From Altererythrobacter sp. ZODW24 (GTDB lineage Bacteria > Pseudomonadota > Alphaproteobacteria > Sphingomonadales > Sphingomonadaceae): 64,000 bases of DNA. Shown here in pieces: positions 43,633 to 51,741 of this stretch. Positions within the stretch are counted from its first letter, which is position 1, and each line of letters opens with the position of its first letter. The stretch spans positions 2,373,327 to 2,437,326 of the forward strand of contig NZ_CP031155.1 in assembly GCF_003344885.1 (NCBI RefSeq). The letters run 5' to 3'. The notes below the pieces were generated by a model. It was not told the DNA's origin. It did not search any database and saw nothing but the letters and a program-made list of their open reading frames with translations. A program made the position numbers and the translations under genes.

Positions 43633-45561
43633 TCAGGGCTTTGCCAACTTCAATGTGAAGGTGGTTCCTTGACCCGGAACCGAACTGACCTGGAGACTGT
43701 GACCGGTAGTGCGCGCGAAACCGTGCACCAGAGCGAGACCTAATCCGGTGCCTTCACTGTCAGCACCTTTCGCATAGGCTGCGCCCAATTCGGTGATCTG
43801 GTCCGGAGTCATTCCGCTTCCATCGTCAAAAACCTGCAGCAGCACATGATCGCTGCGGGGCCGCAATGCCAACAGCACTTTGCTGCCGCCGCTATGATTG
43901 ATCGCATTGGAGACGAGGTTACAAACCGCACGCATCAGAGCAACTGGATCGGCCAAAACATTTGCCTCTGAAGAATGCAGGCGCAATTCAATTCCCTTGG
44001 CAGATGCGGCGGCGGTGAACATGGTGCGGCAGTTCTCTGCTATGATTGAGATCGGGAAGCTCTCCACGCCCTCATCGGGTTTCTCTCCGGCGAGGGGGTT
44101 GTCTGACGCGGTGTTTTCTAGCCCGGTACTTGTGAGCTCCTCAAGATATTCGAGCGCGGTGTTGAAACGATCACCTTGCACGGGATCACTCACGGCAAGC
44201 TGTTTAACCCCGCGGCGCAGCGACATCAGCGGCTGCTGCAAATCATGTGAGGTGGACGCCAGAGCGCTACGGTAGCCCTCAGCCTTGCGTCGCGCGGTGT
44301 CGAACTTCGCATTGCTTTCATTCAGAGCGCTCGCCAGCGCGTATTTTTCGCGCAGCGAGACGTTGAGCGCCCGTTGCATTTGCAGCATCCGCATCAGGAT
44401 CGCGATCAGGAATGCCAACGCCTCTATCAATAGCGTGAAGTGCGCATAATCCAGCGCAACGGTGAGCGGCATAGTGCCGGGAAATGCGAAGACTGCGGCG
44501 GTAAAGCTGAGCGTTGCCGCAACGGCCAGCGCGCCAAGCATAAACGGTATTCCGCCCAGCACGTTGTTGCGATGCGCCGTCCATGCGATGGCGAGATAGG
44601 CGGCAGCGGCGAGCGGTACCACTGCGTAAACAGCCCAGCGGACGACGGTTACTTGTGGTAGCACGAGCGTGACGGGGATCATGAGCACAGTGCCAATCAG
44701 CGCCGACCGTAACCATCCGTTCGCGCGGGGGTGATGCTCGTCCAGCCCGACGAATGTTCTTGCGAATTGCAGGCCCGTAGCGACCATCGTAAGCAGAAGC
44801 GCTAGGTTCAGAGGATCATAAAGCGCTGGCGAGTTCGGCCACCAATACTGAAACAGATATCCTTCATTATTCGCCACCAGGAGACTGCCTGAAACGGCAT
44901 AGGCAGCGAAGGATAGGCTGAGCCGCCATCCGACAAGTTGCCCGAGGGCTAGCGCGACCAGCACCAGTGCCATAATCGCGCCCATCAACAGCCAGTTGAT
45001 TTGCGCCTCATGCATATGCGCAGTGCGCATCCGTTCCGCCGTCGCGAAAGTTACGGGCATCCAACTGCCGGTGGCGGATTTCATCCCGATCAGGATGTCG
45101 CTGGTTTCGCCTGCCTGCATCGGCAACGGCGCGACAAGATAGGGGCTGGCGACAGGTCTCTTGGCAAATGGTGTGGTGTTGTCCGATCGCAGCAAGGTTT
45201 GGCGGGTGCCGTCTGCACTGATCTTGAGGACCACCAGATCATCCACCCATTGGCGTTGGATATCGAGCATCCACTCGCCGTCTTGCCCGGTTCCATTGGT
45301 CGCACGGACGATCAGCCAGATGCGGCCCTTTTGTTCGCCAAAGTCGATCCAGCGGGTCCCGACGGGACGGAAGTTGCCCCTTCTTTCCAGCACGTCGCCT
45401 GCTGACAACTTCGCTTCTTCATCGATGAAATATTGCGTGGCTTCGAATGGCTGTAGGTGATTGTTGCCGACGGGTAGAGGCACTGCTTCCGATAGAGCAG
45501 GAGCGCTGAACAGCAGGCAGAGCGCGGCTAACCATAGCTTTACGTGAGTGATGACCATCAT
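43633..45561 (-). CDS. 7TMR-DISM sensor histidine kinase
   Basis: A 642-residue membrane kinase. Signal peptide (1-24), then a periplasmic 7TMR-DISMED2-type sandwich (about 35-175: DEEAKLSAGDVLERRG, WMLDIQRQWVDDLVV). Seven membrane helices follow (about 185-395), then a coiled linker, a HisKA domain with phospho-acceptor His in STSHDLQQPL (about residue 439), and a HATPase domain with N-box AVCNLVSNAINHSGG and G-boxes FDDGSGM and GTGLGLALVHG. The DISMED2 domain usually binds carbohydrate-like or unknown ligands. It lies downstream of the response regulator and has its own operator copy 34 bases upstream, so the kinase is likely autoregulated. Confidence 0.92.
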   Translation of the reverse strand: MMVITHVKLWLAALCLLFSAPALSEAVPLPVGNNHLQPFEATQYFIDEEAKLSAGDVLERRGNFRPVGTRWIDFGEQKGRIWLIVRATNGTGQDGEWMLDIQRQWVDDLVVLKISADGTRQTLLRSDNTTPFAKRPVASPYLVAPLPMQAGETSDILIGMKSATGSWMPVTFATAERMRTAHMHEAQINWLLMGAIMALVLVALALGQLVGWRLSLSFAAYAVSGSLLVANNEGYLFQYWWPNSPALYDPLNLALLLTMVATGLQFARTFVGLDEHHPRANGWLRSALIGTVLMIPVTLVLPQVTVVRWAVYAVVPLAAAAYLAIAWTAHRNNVLGGIPFMLGALAVAATLSFTAAVFAFPGTMPLTVALDYAHFTLLIEALAFLIAILMRMLQMQRALNVSLREKYALASALNESNAKFDTARRKAEGYRSALASTSHDLQQPLMSLRRGVKQLAVSDPVQGDRFNTALEYLEELTSTGLENTASDNPLAGEKPDEGVESFPISIIAENCRTMFTAAASAKGIELRLHSSEANVLADPVALMRAVCNLVSNAINHSGGSKVLLALRPRSDHVLLQVFDDGSGMTPDQITELGAAYAKGADSEGTGLGLALVHGFARTTGHSLQVSSVPGQGTTFTLKLAKP

Positions 45562-45594
45562 GCGGCTAATCTAGCGGCCACGCACTCGCGGACC

Positions 45595-45612
45595 ATGGGG
45601 CTGATCCCCCAG
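45595..45612. promoter_or_regulatory. 18-bp operator copy 2 (histidine kinase gene)
   Basis: ATGGGGCTGATCCCCCAG, 34 bases ahead of the kinase start, in the 67-base gap after the response regulator. Its left half equals copy 4 (ATGGGGCTGATC). The right half is the most degenerate of the five. Confidence 0.7.
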
Positions 45613-45628
45613 TGAAGCACACAGCCGG

Positions 45629-46258
45629 TCAAATTTGGCGATGCTCCTCGAGCAGCCCCTCTTTGAGCGCATGGACCATCAGGGCAGAGACTGAGTTCAC
45701 CTTGAGTTTAGCCATCAGGCTGGCGCGATGCTTCTCGACGGTCTTTGGGCTGATGTGGAGCTGATCTCCGATGGCGTTGTTCTGATGGCCCGCTGCAATA
45801 AGCGCGAGCACTTCGCGTTCGCGGTCGGTCAGTGTCTCACGTTCCGGCTCTGCTTCCAGCCGGTCGGCAACCTCCTGCGCGACAAATTTGCCGCCCGCGA
45901 GAATTTGAATGAAGCCGCGCTGCATTTCTTCAGCGGGCACGCTTTTGAGAAACAGCCCGTCAACGCCTGCCGTCATCCAGTCCGCCAGCATTCCTGCAGC
46001 CGTGAAGCCCGTAACAACAGCGATCTTCGTGTCTGGTGACCAACGCCGCGCTTCGCCGTAGACCTGCACGCCGCGTGCCAGCGGCATGGCAGCATCGAGG
46101 AGGAGCAGGTCGGGCTGATGCTCTTTTACCAGTGCAATGGTTTCTATCCCGTTGGCCGCTTCGGCCACGACCTCCACATTACCAACATCGCGCAGAATTT
46201 CGGCCAGGGAGCGGCGAACGATTTCGTGGTCGTCAGCGATGATGGCTGTGTAACGCAA
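45629..46258 (-). CDS. NarL/FixJ-type response regulator
   Basis: A 209-residue regulator. The receiver domain has acidic residues ADDHE, phospho-acceptor D55 (LLLLDAAMP), a Thr in VVTGFT and K in FLKSVP. The C-terminal LuxR-type HTH is LTDREREVLALIAAGHQNNAIGDQLHISPKTVEKHRASLMAKL. I prefer the TTG start at 46258, which places the receiver strand RYTAIIADD at the N-terminus and has GGGGGC a few bases upstream. The longer frame from 46330 would run through an 18-bp operator (46288-46305). It lies upstream of the cognate kinase, and its operator suggests autoregulation. Confidence 0.9.
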   Translation of the reverse strand: MRYTAIIADDHEIVRRSLAEILRDVGNVEVVAEAANGIETIALVKEHQPDLLLLDAAMPLARGVQVYGEARRWSPDTKIAVVTGFTAAGMLADWMTAGVDGLFLKSVPAEEMQRGFIQILAGGKFVAQEVADRLEAEPERETLTDREREVLALIAAGHQNNAIGDQLHISPKTVEKHRASLMAKLKVNSVSALMVHALKEGLLEEHRQI

Positions 46259-46287
46259 TTGGCCCCCGGTTATGCCTTCACCCCTTG

Positions 46288-46305
46288 ATGGGGTATTTGC
46301 CCCAT
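46288..46305. promoter_or_regulatory. 18-bp operator copy 3 (response regulator / basic secreted protein)
   Basis: ATGGGGTATTTGCCCCAT, with perfect 6-bp arms. It sits between divergent genes, 30 bases ahead of the response regulator start and 80 bases ahead of the plus-strand secreted protein. Confidence 0.8.
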
Positions 46306-46384
46306 ACAAGTAAATTCGCCAGACTGCCAAATAAGCATCATCGAAACGGCGAAGATCGCCGGATGATGGAAAAGGAACAGGGAT

Positions 46385-46840
46385 ATGTTGAAATTGAAAA
46401 CGGCCTTGAGTGCAGGCGCGATGGCATTGGCGGCTATTTCACTGGCTGCCCCGCAGGCACCAGCGTTCGCGAATAAAGGTTCGACGGCCAAGAGCGCGAA
46501 GAAGTCGCGGCCCAGTGCGGGACAATACTCGCGTAGCAAGACGGCGCGCACTCCAGTTCGCCAGCGCACGGCCGCATCGGTTGTGAATGCGCGGGCGGCG
46601 CGTGAAAACCGTGCTTTCGCCGCTCAAAAGGCCGACCGCACCAAGCTCGGCGTCGCCCTGCGCATGGAAGGCGGCAAGGCTGCCCGCGACATTGCGATGA
46701 CGGCAAAGCCGGGCCGGGCAGGCGTTGCGCTGGCCAATTTGACTGGTGCAGAACCTGCACCGCGCCGTGCTCGCGTTGCCAGCGTTAATTTGAAGCGCCT
46801 CATCCGCAACCGGGACGGCACGATTACACCGCGCGAGTAA
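46385..46840 (+). CDS. basic secreted protein of the two-component regulon
   Basis: A 151-residue protein with a signal peptide (1-29, ending PAFAN). The mature part is highly basic and rich in Lys, Arg, Ala and Ser (KSAKKSRPSAGQYSRSKTAR), likely disordered in its first half. I recognise no family. It shares a divergent promoter region and one operator with the response regulator, and ends in a strong terminator. It could bind acidic surface polymers or act as a cationic peptide precursor (inference only). Confidence 0.65.
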   Translation: MLKLKTALSAGAMALAAISLAAPQAPAFANKGSTAKSAKKSRPSAGQYSRSKTARTPVRQRTAASVVNARAARENRAFAAQKADRTKLGVALRMEGGKAARDIAMTAKPGRAGVALANLTGAEPAPRRARVASVNLKRLIRNRDGTITPRE

Positions 46841-46861
46841 TTCTCCCCTCCCAATAGAATT

Positions 46862-46896
46862 GGCCCCCGATCACAGCAGTGGTCGGGGGCCTTTTT
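46862..46896 (+). terminator. rho-independent terminator
   Basis: Stem GGCCCCCGA/TCGGGGGCC (9 bp, extendable inside by GATCAC-type pairing), 12-base loop, then TTTTT. It closes the basic secreted protein gene and lies just before the end of the convergent LamG lipoprotein gene. Confidence 0.88.
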
Positions 46897-46911
46897 CTGT
46901 CCGGTGATTTC

Positions 46912-47595
46912 TTACTCGCCGTATATGATCCGCTCATTCTGGAAGTCGCTGATCAACGCCAGATGATCAATGTCGGGGTGCGGAGCATTTGCATCGTTCA
47001 CATCCTTGAGCCGGTAAGCGCCAAGGTTGGCCGGATCGACTGCTACATTCCAAAGTCTTAAGCCCCCGATTGCACCTGTGAATGCATCATCCCCGCCCCG
47101 CGCTGTACCGATATAGAGCCCTTCACTGGGTACCGGCTGCAAGTCGACCTGCAGCTCTGCAATCGCCTTCTGGTCGATCATCAAAGTGGTGGTGTTGCCA
47201 TAATCGACCAACGCGACATGGTGCAATTTACCGTCACTGAAATCGAAAGGCGCACTGTCCAGCTGATCGCCGGACGCCAATGTGACACCATCCCGCTCGC
47301 GTTGGATAGCTACGAGATAGGCTGGGCCTTCCGCCCCGGCGCTTGAAACCACGACCGGGTCATAGCCGGGGTCGCTGTCCCATGCGGCTTGGACCCAGAA
47401 CTCCAGTGTGGCCTGTTCGGCTGGTTCCAATGCTGGGTTGGCGTCAAAAGCAAGGCTTTCTGTGCCATCGAGCCTCAAAGTATCGAGCGCGTAGCCATCT
47501 TCGGTAACGACGGCCGGCGATGTATCCTGGCTACAAGCTGATGCTGTCGCGAGAACCAGACCGAGAGCGGAAATGCGGATCACATTCTTGTTCAT
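46912..47595 (-). CDS. LamG/concanavalin-like lipoprotein, partner of the MACPF protein
   Basis: A 227-residue lipoprotein with lipobox ASAC (C21). Residues about 38-205 form a LamG/concanavalin-like jelly roll (TLRLDGTESLAFDANP, ATLEFWVQAAWD, GKLHHVALVDYGNTTTLMIDQ, GAIGGLRLWNVAVD). Such domains bind glycans or proteins. The ATG overlaps the MACPF stop as ATGA, so both are made together. It may provide the binding half, or act as an immunity or anchoring factor, for the pore-forming protein (inference). Confidence 0.8.
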   Translation of the reverse strand: MNKNVIRISALGLVLATASACSQDTSPAVVTEDGYALDTLRLDGTESLAFDANPALEPAEQATLEFWVQAAWDSDPGYDPVVVSSAGAEGPAYLVAIQRERDGVTLASGDQLDSAPFDFSDGKLHHVALVDYGNTTTLMIDQKAIAELQVDLQPVPSEGLYIGTARGGDDAFTGAIGGLRLWNVAVDPANLGAYRLKDVNDANAPHPDIDHLALISDFQNERIIYGE

Positions 47596-49736
47596 TGTGC
47601 TTCCTCCGTCGAGAGACGCGTAACCCGGGTCGAGAAGGTGACGCGGTTGCCGTTTTTGGGATGAGCCGAGCTGAAGGTGAAGACTTTGCTTTCACCGGCT
47701 TTCAAATTGGTCACTGGCAAAATGAACTGGCTGTTCGTGATGCTGATCCTGTCATTCCGAGACCAGGCGTCATACTCCTCGACCGTTCCGGTATATTTGA
47801 TCGTTGCGCCCACCAGCTCATCGCGTGTGCCTTTAGCGATGATGCTGGGCTCGCCTTGGTCGAGGACACGCTTCTCACCGTCACCCTTGTTGCAATTTAG
47901 CTTGATCCGGGTCTTCTTGTCCCGATCGTAAACGCTAATTGATTGATTCCTCGCAGAGCCGCGCGTGCCCGACAGAGCCATGCTCAGTGAGCCGACCAAT
48001 TCAATCCTATGCTCCACGCCGCCGCCAACCTTGTCACACCACACTTTGCGCGGTTCGATCCGGTAGGCCCGCTTCATGAGATAAGGCGTGTCACTCAGGT
48101 TGCGGGAATTCGCTTCGAGGTAAGCGGAGATTGCCGCCTGCAGCTCCGCACGCACTTTGGTGTAAACCTCCGGCTGGTCCGGAAAGTTGAGCGGGCTGAG
48201 CAGTTCATGAAGCGGCCTCAAGTCAGCCAGAATGGGATAGGGCGTGCCCGTTCCGTTTGATTCCATATTGGTGTGGCCGGTTCCGCCCACCGCATCGAAT
48301 TTGGTGCTTCGTGTCTCGCTTGCCGAGCCATCTTTTTGCTCGGTCGCCTCGTAACGCCCGCCGCTTACCCCGACTTGGACACCCTTGATAGGAACCATGG
48401 CCTTGGCATTGATGTCGCTGCTATCGGCATTCCAATTGCTGACTGTTTCTTCGGAAAACTCCGCCGTCATCCGCATGGATGAGCCGTAGGTCATGGCATA
48501 GGGGTAATGAGTCCCGAACTTCTTGATGATTTCCTGATATCGGCCATGACGCCGCGCATCCTCAACCGCATCAACGAATTCATCGGACAAGCGGACGAAC
48601 GGTTGGTCCAGCACCAAGGCGTAAAGCTTATGGCGTGCATAACCGGTCGAGATAGAATTGGCGGTGGAGCTGCGCATCCCTTCCGTATTGGTCTGGGCGT
48701 AAGATGCGCCGATGCCCTTCTTCGCGCCCTTGAGGCCTGCGCTGGCCGAAGCGCCCATGTTCCAGGACACCGTTCGTTGCAGCTCCTGCTCGGTGCGGAT
48801 CAGCGTGGAATTTATGACGGTGCCCTGCGCGCCCTCTGGCACCAGTTTGAAACCAAGCGGAACGGTGCGCTTCTCTACAACCGCATATTCGGTTGGCAGC
48901 GCGGCCTTGAAAACTTCCGCCTTGTTGTTCTGGTTGAGGAAGAATGCGTCTTGTTCATAGGCATCATAGCCGCGCCGAGTGGCAGCCAGATTGTCGAGGT
49001 TGAAGTTGATCATGTAGGAATCGATCGTGTCGAGACTGGTCGTTTCCGAAACCACCGGCAGCGGGCGGTAGTAGTTCTCGCCATCGATGCGGATACGCAC
49101 TCGGCCCGTTTGGGTAACGTCTATCTCGACCTCTCCGACACCGTCCGAGGAGGCGAACTTCTTCACCGCACCGCCGGGCGCAAAAACCTCTGACATCGGT
49201 ACGTCGTCCGCTGCGCGAACGACAATATTGTCACTACCGCCCATCGCATCGCGCAAAACCAGTTCGTTGCCGTCCTCGCTGGCAGAGATGAGTAAATGGC
49301 GGATCGTCACGAATGTGCCATGCATGAGGCTGGGATTGCCTGCACCGTCGTCATCACCTTCGAAAATATCAGGCGCGACACTGTTATCTAGCGCCAAAGT
49401 GGTATCTTGTGACCACACGCCATCGAGGCGGTAGCGGCAATCGCCCGCTTTCATGCGTTCAGACGGATCATCGCTGGCTTCGATCGGGCGAGCGGCAGTT
49501 ACCCGGGCGCGGGTCACTTCCTGGCTGATAACGCGGCGGTCGCTGTCGCTGGCATCCGTACCGCTGGTGAGGCCGCAATTGGTCGCCAGCGCATCAGCAT
49601 CGAATTCAGGGCTCTCGGCGATCTTAAGGTCACCAACATTGCTGGATGAATCATTGAAATAACTGTCCGCCGCATAGAGCCCGGCACCAGTAATCGTGGT
49701 GGCACCGATAGCTAAAAGGATGCGTGTCTTGTTCAT
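47592..49736 (-). CDS. exported MACPF/perforin-family protein
   Basis: A 714-residue protein with a signal-like N-terminus (residues 1-22). The MACPF signature is at 407-419 (FGTHYPYAMTYGS), matching the family's (Y/W)-G-T-H-(F/Y)-x6-G-x pattern with Phe first. The MACPF domain spans roughly 230-545 and includes a glycine/alanine-rich transmembrane-hairpin-like stretch (SAGLKGAKKGIGASYA, 332-347). The first 225 residues contain strand-rich domains with CRYRLDGVW. The C-terminal 150 residues are a beta-rich ancillary domain with two cysteines. Start 49736 is chosen for AAGGGAGT upstream. It is driven by two operator copies and coupled to a LamG lipoprotein. Perforin-like pore formation is likely; its target is unknown. 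Confidence 0.85.
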   Translation of the reverse strand: MNKTRILLAIGATTITGAGLYAADSYFNDSSSNVGDLKIAESPEFDADALATNCGLTSGTDASDSDRRVISQEVTRARVTAARPIEASDDPSERMKAGDCRYRLDGVWSQDTTLALDNSVAPDIFEGDDDGAGNPSLMHGTFVTIRHLLISASEDGNELVLRDAMGGSDNIVVRAADDVPMSEVFAPGGAVKKFASSDGVGEVEIDVTQTGRVRIRIDGENYYRPLPVVSETTSLDTIDSYMINFNLDNLAATRRGYDAYEQDAFFLNQNNKAEVFKAALPTEYAVVEKRTVPLGFKLVPEGAQGTVINSTLIRTEQELQRTVSWNMGASASAGLKGAKKGIGASYAQTNTEGMRSSTANSISTGYARHKLYALVLDQPFVRLSDEFVDAVEDARRHGRYQEIIKKFGTHYPYAMTYGSSMRMTAEFSEETVSNWNADSSDINAKAMVPIKGVQVGVSGGRYEATEQKDGSASETRSTKFDAVGGTGHTNMESNGTGTPYPILADLRPLHELLSPLNFPDQPEVYTKVRAELQAAISAYLEANSRNLSDTPYLMKRAYRIEPRKVWCDKVGGGVEHRIELVGSLSMALSGTRGSARNQSISVYDRDKKTRIKLNCNKGDGEKRVLDQGEPSIIAKGTRDELVGATIKYTGTVEEYDAWSRNDRISITNSQFILPVTNLKAGESKVFTFSSAHPKNGNRVTFSTRVTRLSTEEAQ

Positions 49737-49803
49737 TGCCCCATACTCCCTTGAGTGGTTCGTATCATGAGACATAGTAAAGCGCATAATTTTTCGGCGT
49801 CAC

Positions 49804-49821
49804 ATGGGGCTGATCACCCAT
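49804..49821. promoter_or_regulatory. 18-bp operator copy 4 (MACPF side)
   Basis: ATGGGGCTGATCACCCAT, 68 bases ahead of the MACPF gene start in the divergent intergenic region. Confidence 0.78.
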
Positions 49822-49835
49822 CCGCTGCGCGACCG

Positions 49836-49853
49836 ATGGGGTATTGGCCCCAT
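49836..49853. promoter_or_regulatory. 18-bp operator copy 5 (secreted Cys-rich protein side)
   Basis: ATGGGGTATTGGCCCCAT, with perfect 6-bp arms, 63 bases ahead of the plus-strand secreted protein. Its start is 32 bases from the start of copy 4, about three helical turns, so both could be bound on the same DNA face. Confidence 0.8.
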
Positions 49854-49915
49854 AGGTTGAAGCCCTCGGCTGTGGGACAACGACCGATAGTAAATGGAAA
49901 CACAAGGAACCTATC

Positions 49916-50731
49916 ATGCGAGCAACAAGAACAATTCTGGTGGCAGGCGCAGCGATGGCGCTGGCTCAAACATCCGTAGCACAGGCACGTGTGCGATACA
50001 TCTGCACCGAATATAATGCAGCTGAAAAGATGCTGAGCATTGAAGCAAACAGCGGCTGCACATCGAGCAGCCTGCGCTATGTCGATAACGATCTCGCGTT
50101 AAATGTCGATCAGTCGCAAGCCTCTATCAATGTCACGGGCGACATAAAATTCGGCGGTGGCGGTCAGATTCACACGGCTGATTGCATGGCGCGCAAGACT
50201 GTGTCCTTATCTGCCGAAGCGGTCGAGAGGCGGCGTTATTCGCTATCCTATGGTGACCAGTATATCGGGCAGTTGGATTTGCTCAGCGGCAGCACGGTGC
50301 GCAAATGCCATTCGGTGACACGGGGGCGGCCCGTATTTCAGTTCTCGATGAATAAAGGAATATTTGCCGAATGGAATGAAGCATCTAACTTCGATTATGC
50401 CGAGTGGCGTGGTGCTTCGCTCGCGGAGCTGGTTGGGCCGCTGATGGCCGGATTCTCCGCCGAAGAAGAAGGTCGCCCAACTATGGAGTTGCGGATTTCG
50501 CAGCAGATGTGGCGCCCAAGCTACACTTCGAACAACAGCCGATCTGACAATCAGTTCGTGGCAATCGAAATTGAACGCGGCGGTTTCGCCGATGATTCCG
50601 TCTCGGGCGATAGGTTCTTTGGTGAGGCAGTGTTGGCAGGGGGCGCATGGCGTCTACGGAACCTGTGGCGCCAAAACATGTGTGCACGCGGCACGCATGC
50701 CGGCCAGTGGACGATGGAGCTTTGCCCTTGA
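49916..50731 (+). CDS. secreted cysteine-containing protein of the MACPF regulon
   Basis: A 271-residue protein with a signal peptide (1-23, ending VAQA). I recognise no family. The mature part is strand-rich and contains six cysteines (YIC, SGC, ADC, RKC, NMC and the penultimate LCP), enough for three disulfides. It is divergently transcribed from the MACPF gene, across a region with two operators. Its role may be in delivering, regulating or protecting against the pore former (inference). Confidence 0.7.
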   Translation: MRATRTILVAGAAMALAQTSVAQARVRYICTEYNAAEKMLSIEANSGCTSSSLRYVDNDLALNVDQSQASINVTGDIKFGGGGQIHTADCMARKTVSLSAEAVERRRYSLSYGDQYIGQLDLLSGSTVRKCHSVTRGRPVFQFSMNKGIFAEWNEASNFDYAEWRGASLAELVGPLMAGFSAEEEGRPTMELRISQQMWRPSYTSNNSRSDNQFVAIEIERGGFADDSVSGDRFFGEAVLAGGAWRLRNLWRQNMCARGTHAGQWTMELCP

Positions 50732-50780
50732 TCTGCCAGAACTGCCCAAAAGCGCTTCTTCATGACAGTCTACTTCAAGG

Positions 50781-51561
50781 TCACAACCTTGGTTCTGTCT
50801 TGAAGAACGGCGTCACATTCTCGTTGTTGATCATGAAGCAGTTGACGAGCATCCACTTGAGATTGACGCGAATGCGCTGTGAGTCCGGCGCGGCCCATGC
50901 ATAGGTGATTTCTTCTATCTCATCACCTTCGCGCTTGTTGATGTAAATCACGAAGGAATGTCGCGTGAAGATGTTTTCAAGATTATTCATGGGCCAGCGG
51001 ATGTTCTGTAATCGGATCGCAATCTCGCTACCGTAATCCAACGTCATCCAACGTCGTCCAGACTTCGCCGCCGCGGTCGCGTTTCATCTTCGCCTTGGGC
51101 TGGTAATTGATCGACGTCGGAATGGTTGATCCTTCGATCTTTGTCGCCATCCCTGCGAAATATCTGAATTGTGCAATTGCGCCGGGGATTTCGGCCCAGC
51201 TCCCGACATATAGTGCCTTGCCTTGATCGAGTGTTTCGAGTTCCGCGAGCTCGTCGATATTGGCTTCCAGCACATCGGCAATTCCCCACATCAACTGGCT
51301 GCGCTCAAGCGGGGTCATGCCATGCCAAGCCGCGCCCTCAAGCGCGCTACGTGCTGCAGAAACGGCAGCATCGACATCGGCGGCGTTTCCGCGTTGCAGA
51401 TGGCCAATGACGTCCCCGCTTGCGGGATCACGTGTCTCGAAAGTCTGCCCGCTTCCGCCGTCGACCCATTTACCCCCAATCAGCATCTGATGTGCATCAG
51501 CACTAAGGAATTTCGCGGCTGCCGCGCTTGGTCCTGCGTGGTCGATCTTGATATCTGTCAC
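50781..51561 (-). pseudogene. chimeric aldehyde-dehydrogenase fragment, frameshifted
   Basis: The frame from the GTG at 51561 (GGGAG upstream) encodes the first 145 or so residues of an NAD-dependent aldehyde dehydrogenase (MLIGGKWVDGGSGQTFETRDP, AWHGMTPLERSQLMWGIADVLE, YFAGMATKIEGSTIPTSINYQP). Homology then stops, far short of the family's 490 residues: no catalytic Cys or NAD site is left. The following segment (KAKMKRDRGGEVWTTLD) ends at a stop, TAG about 51028. A second frame (51047 to 50781, LDYGSEIAIRLQNIRWPMNN onward) has no recognised family. Deleting one copy of the 10-bp tandem repeat at 51036-51055 joins both frames into one of 256 residues from 51561, so a duplication broke a once-continuous fusion. 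Confidence 0.75.
51036..51055. repeat. 10-bp tandem duplication causing a frameshift
   Basis: ATCCAACGTC occurs twice in direct succession, followed by a third partial copy (GTCCA). Because 10 is not a multiple of 3, the extra copy shifts the minus-strand reading frame of the surrounding ALDH chimera. With one copy removed, the reading is continuous through TTLDYGSE. Confidence 0.8.
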
Positions 51562-51741
51562 AGCTTGCTCCCGATGTTGTATATTCAAGGTTTGATTGTC
51601 ATTGCTAAACGGCATAGCAGGCAAGGCCAATTGCGGCCCGACCGTTTACCGCTCCGTGGTTAGCTAGGCAGAACTAGAAACTGTAAAAGCGCCAGCTTGC
51701 AATACGCTGTACCGCGTCTGAAAAATCTCGTGAAAGAGACT

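Noticed and set aside
46259-46330. Upstream ATG/GTG-type start for the response regulator
   Set aside because: It would extend the protein through the operator and add non-family residues; the TTG at 46258 fits the receiver domain better.
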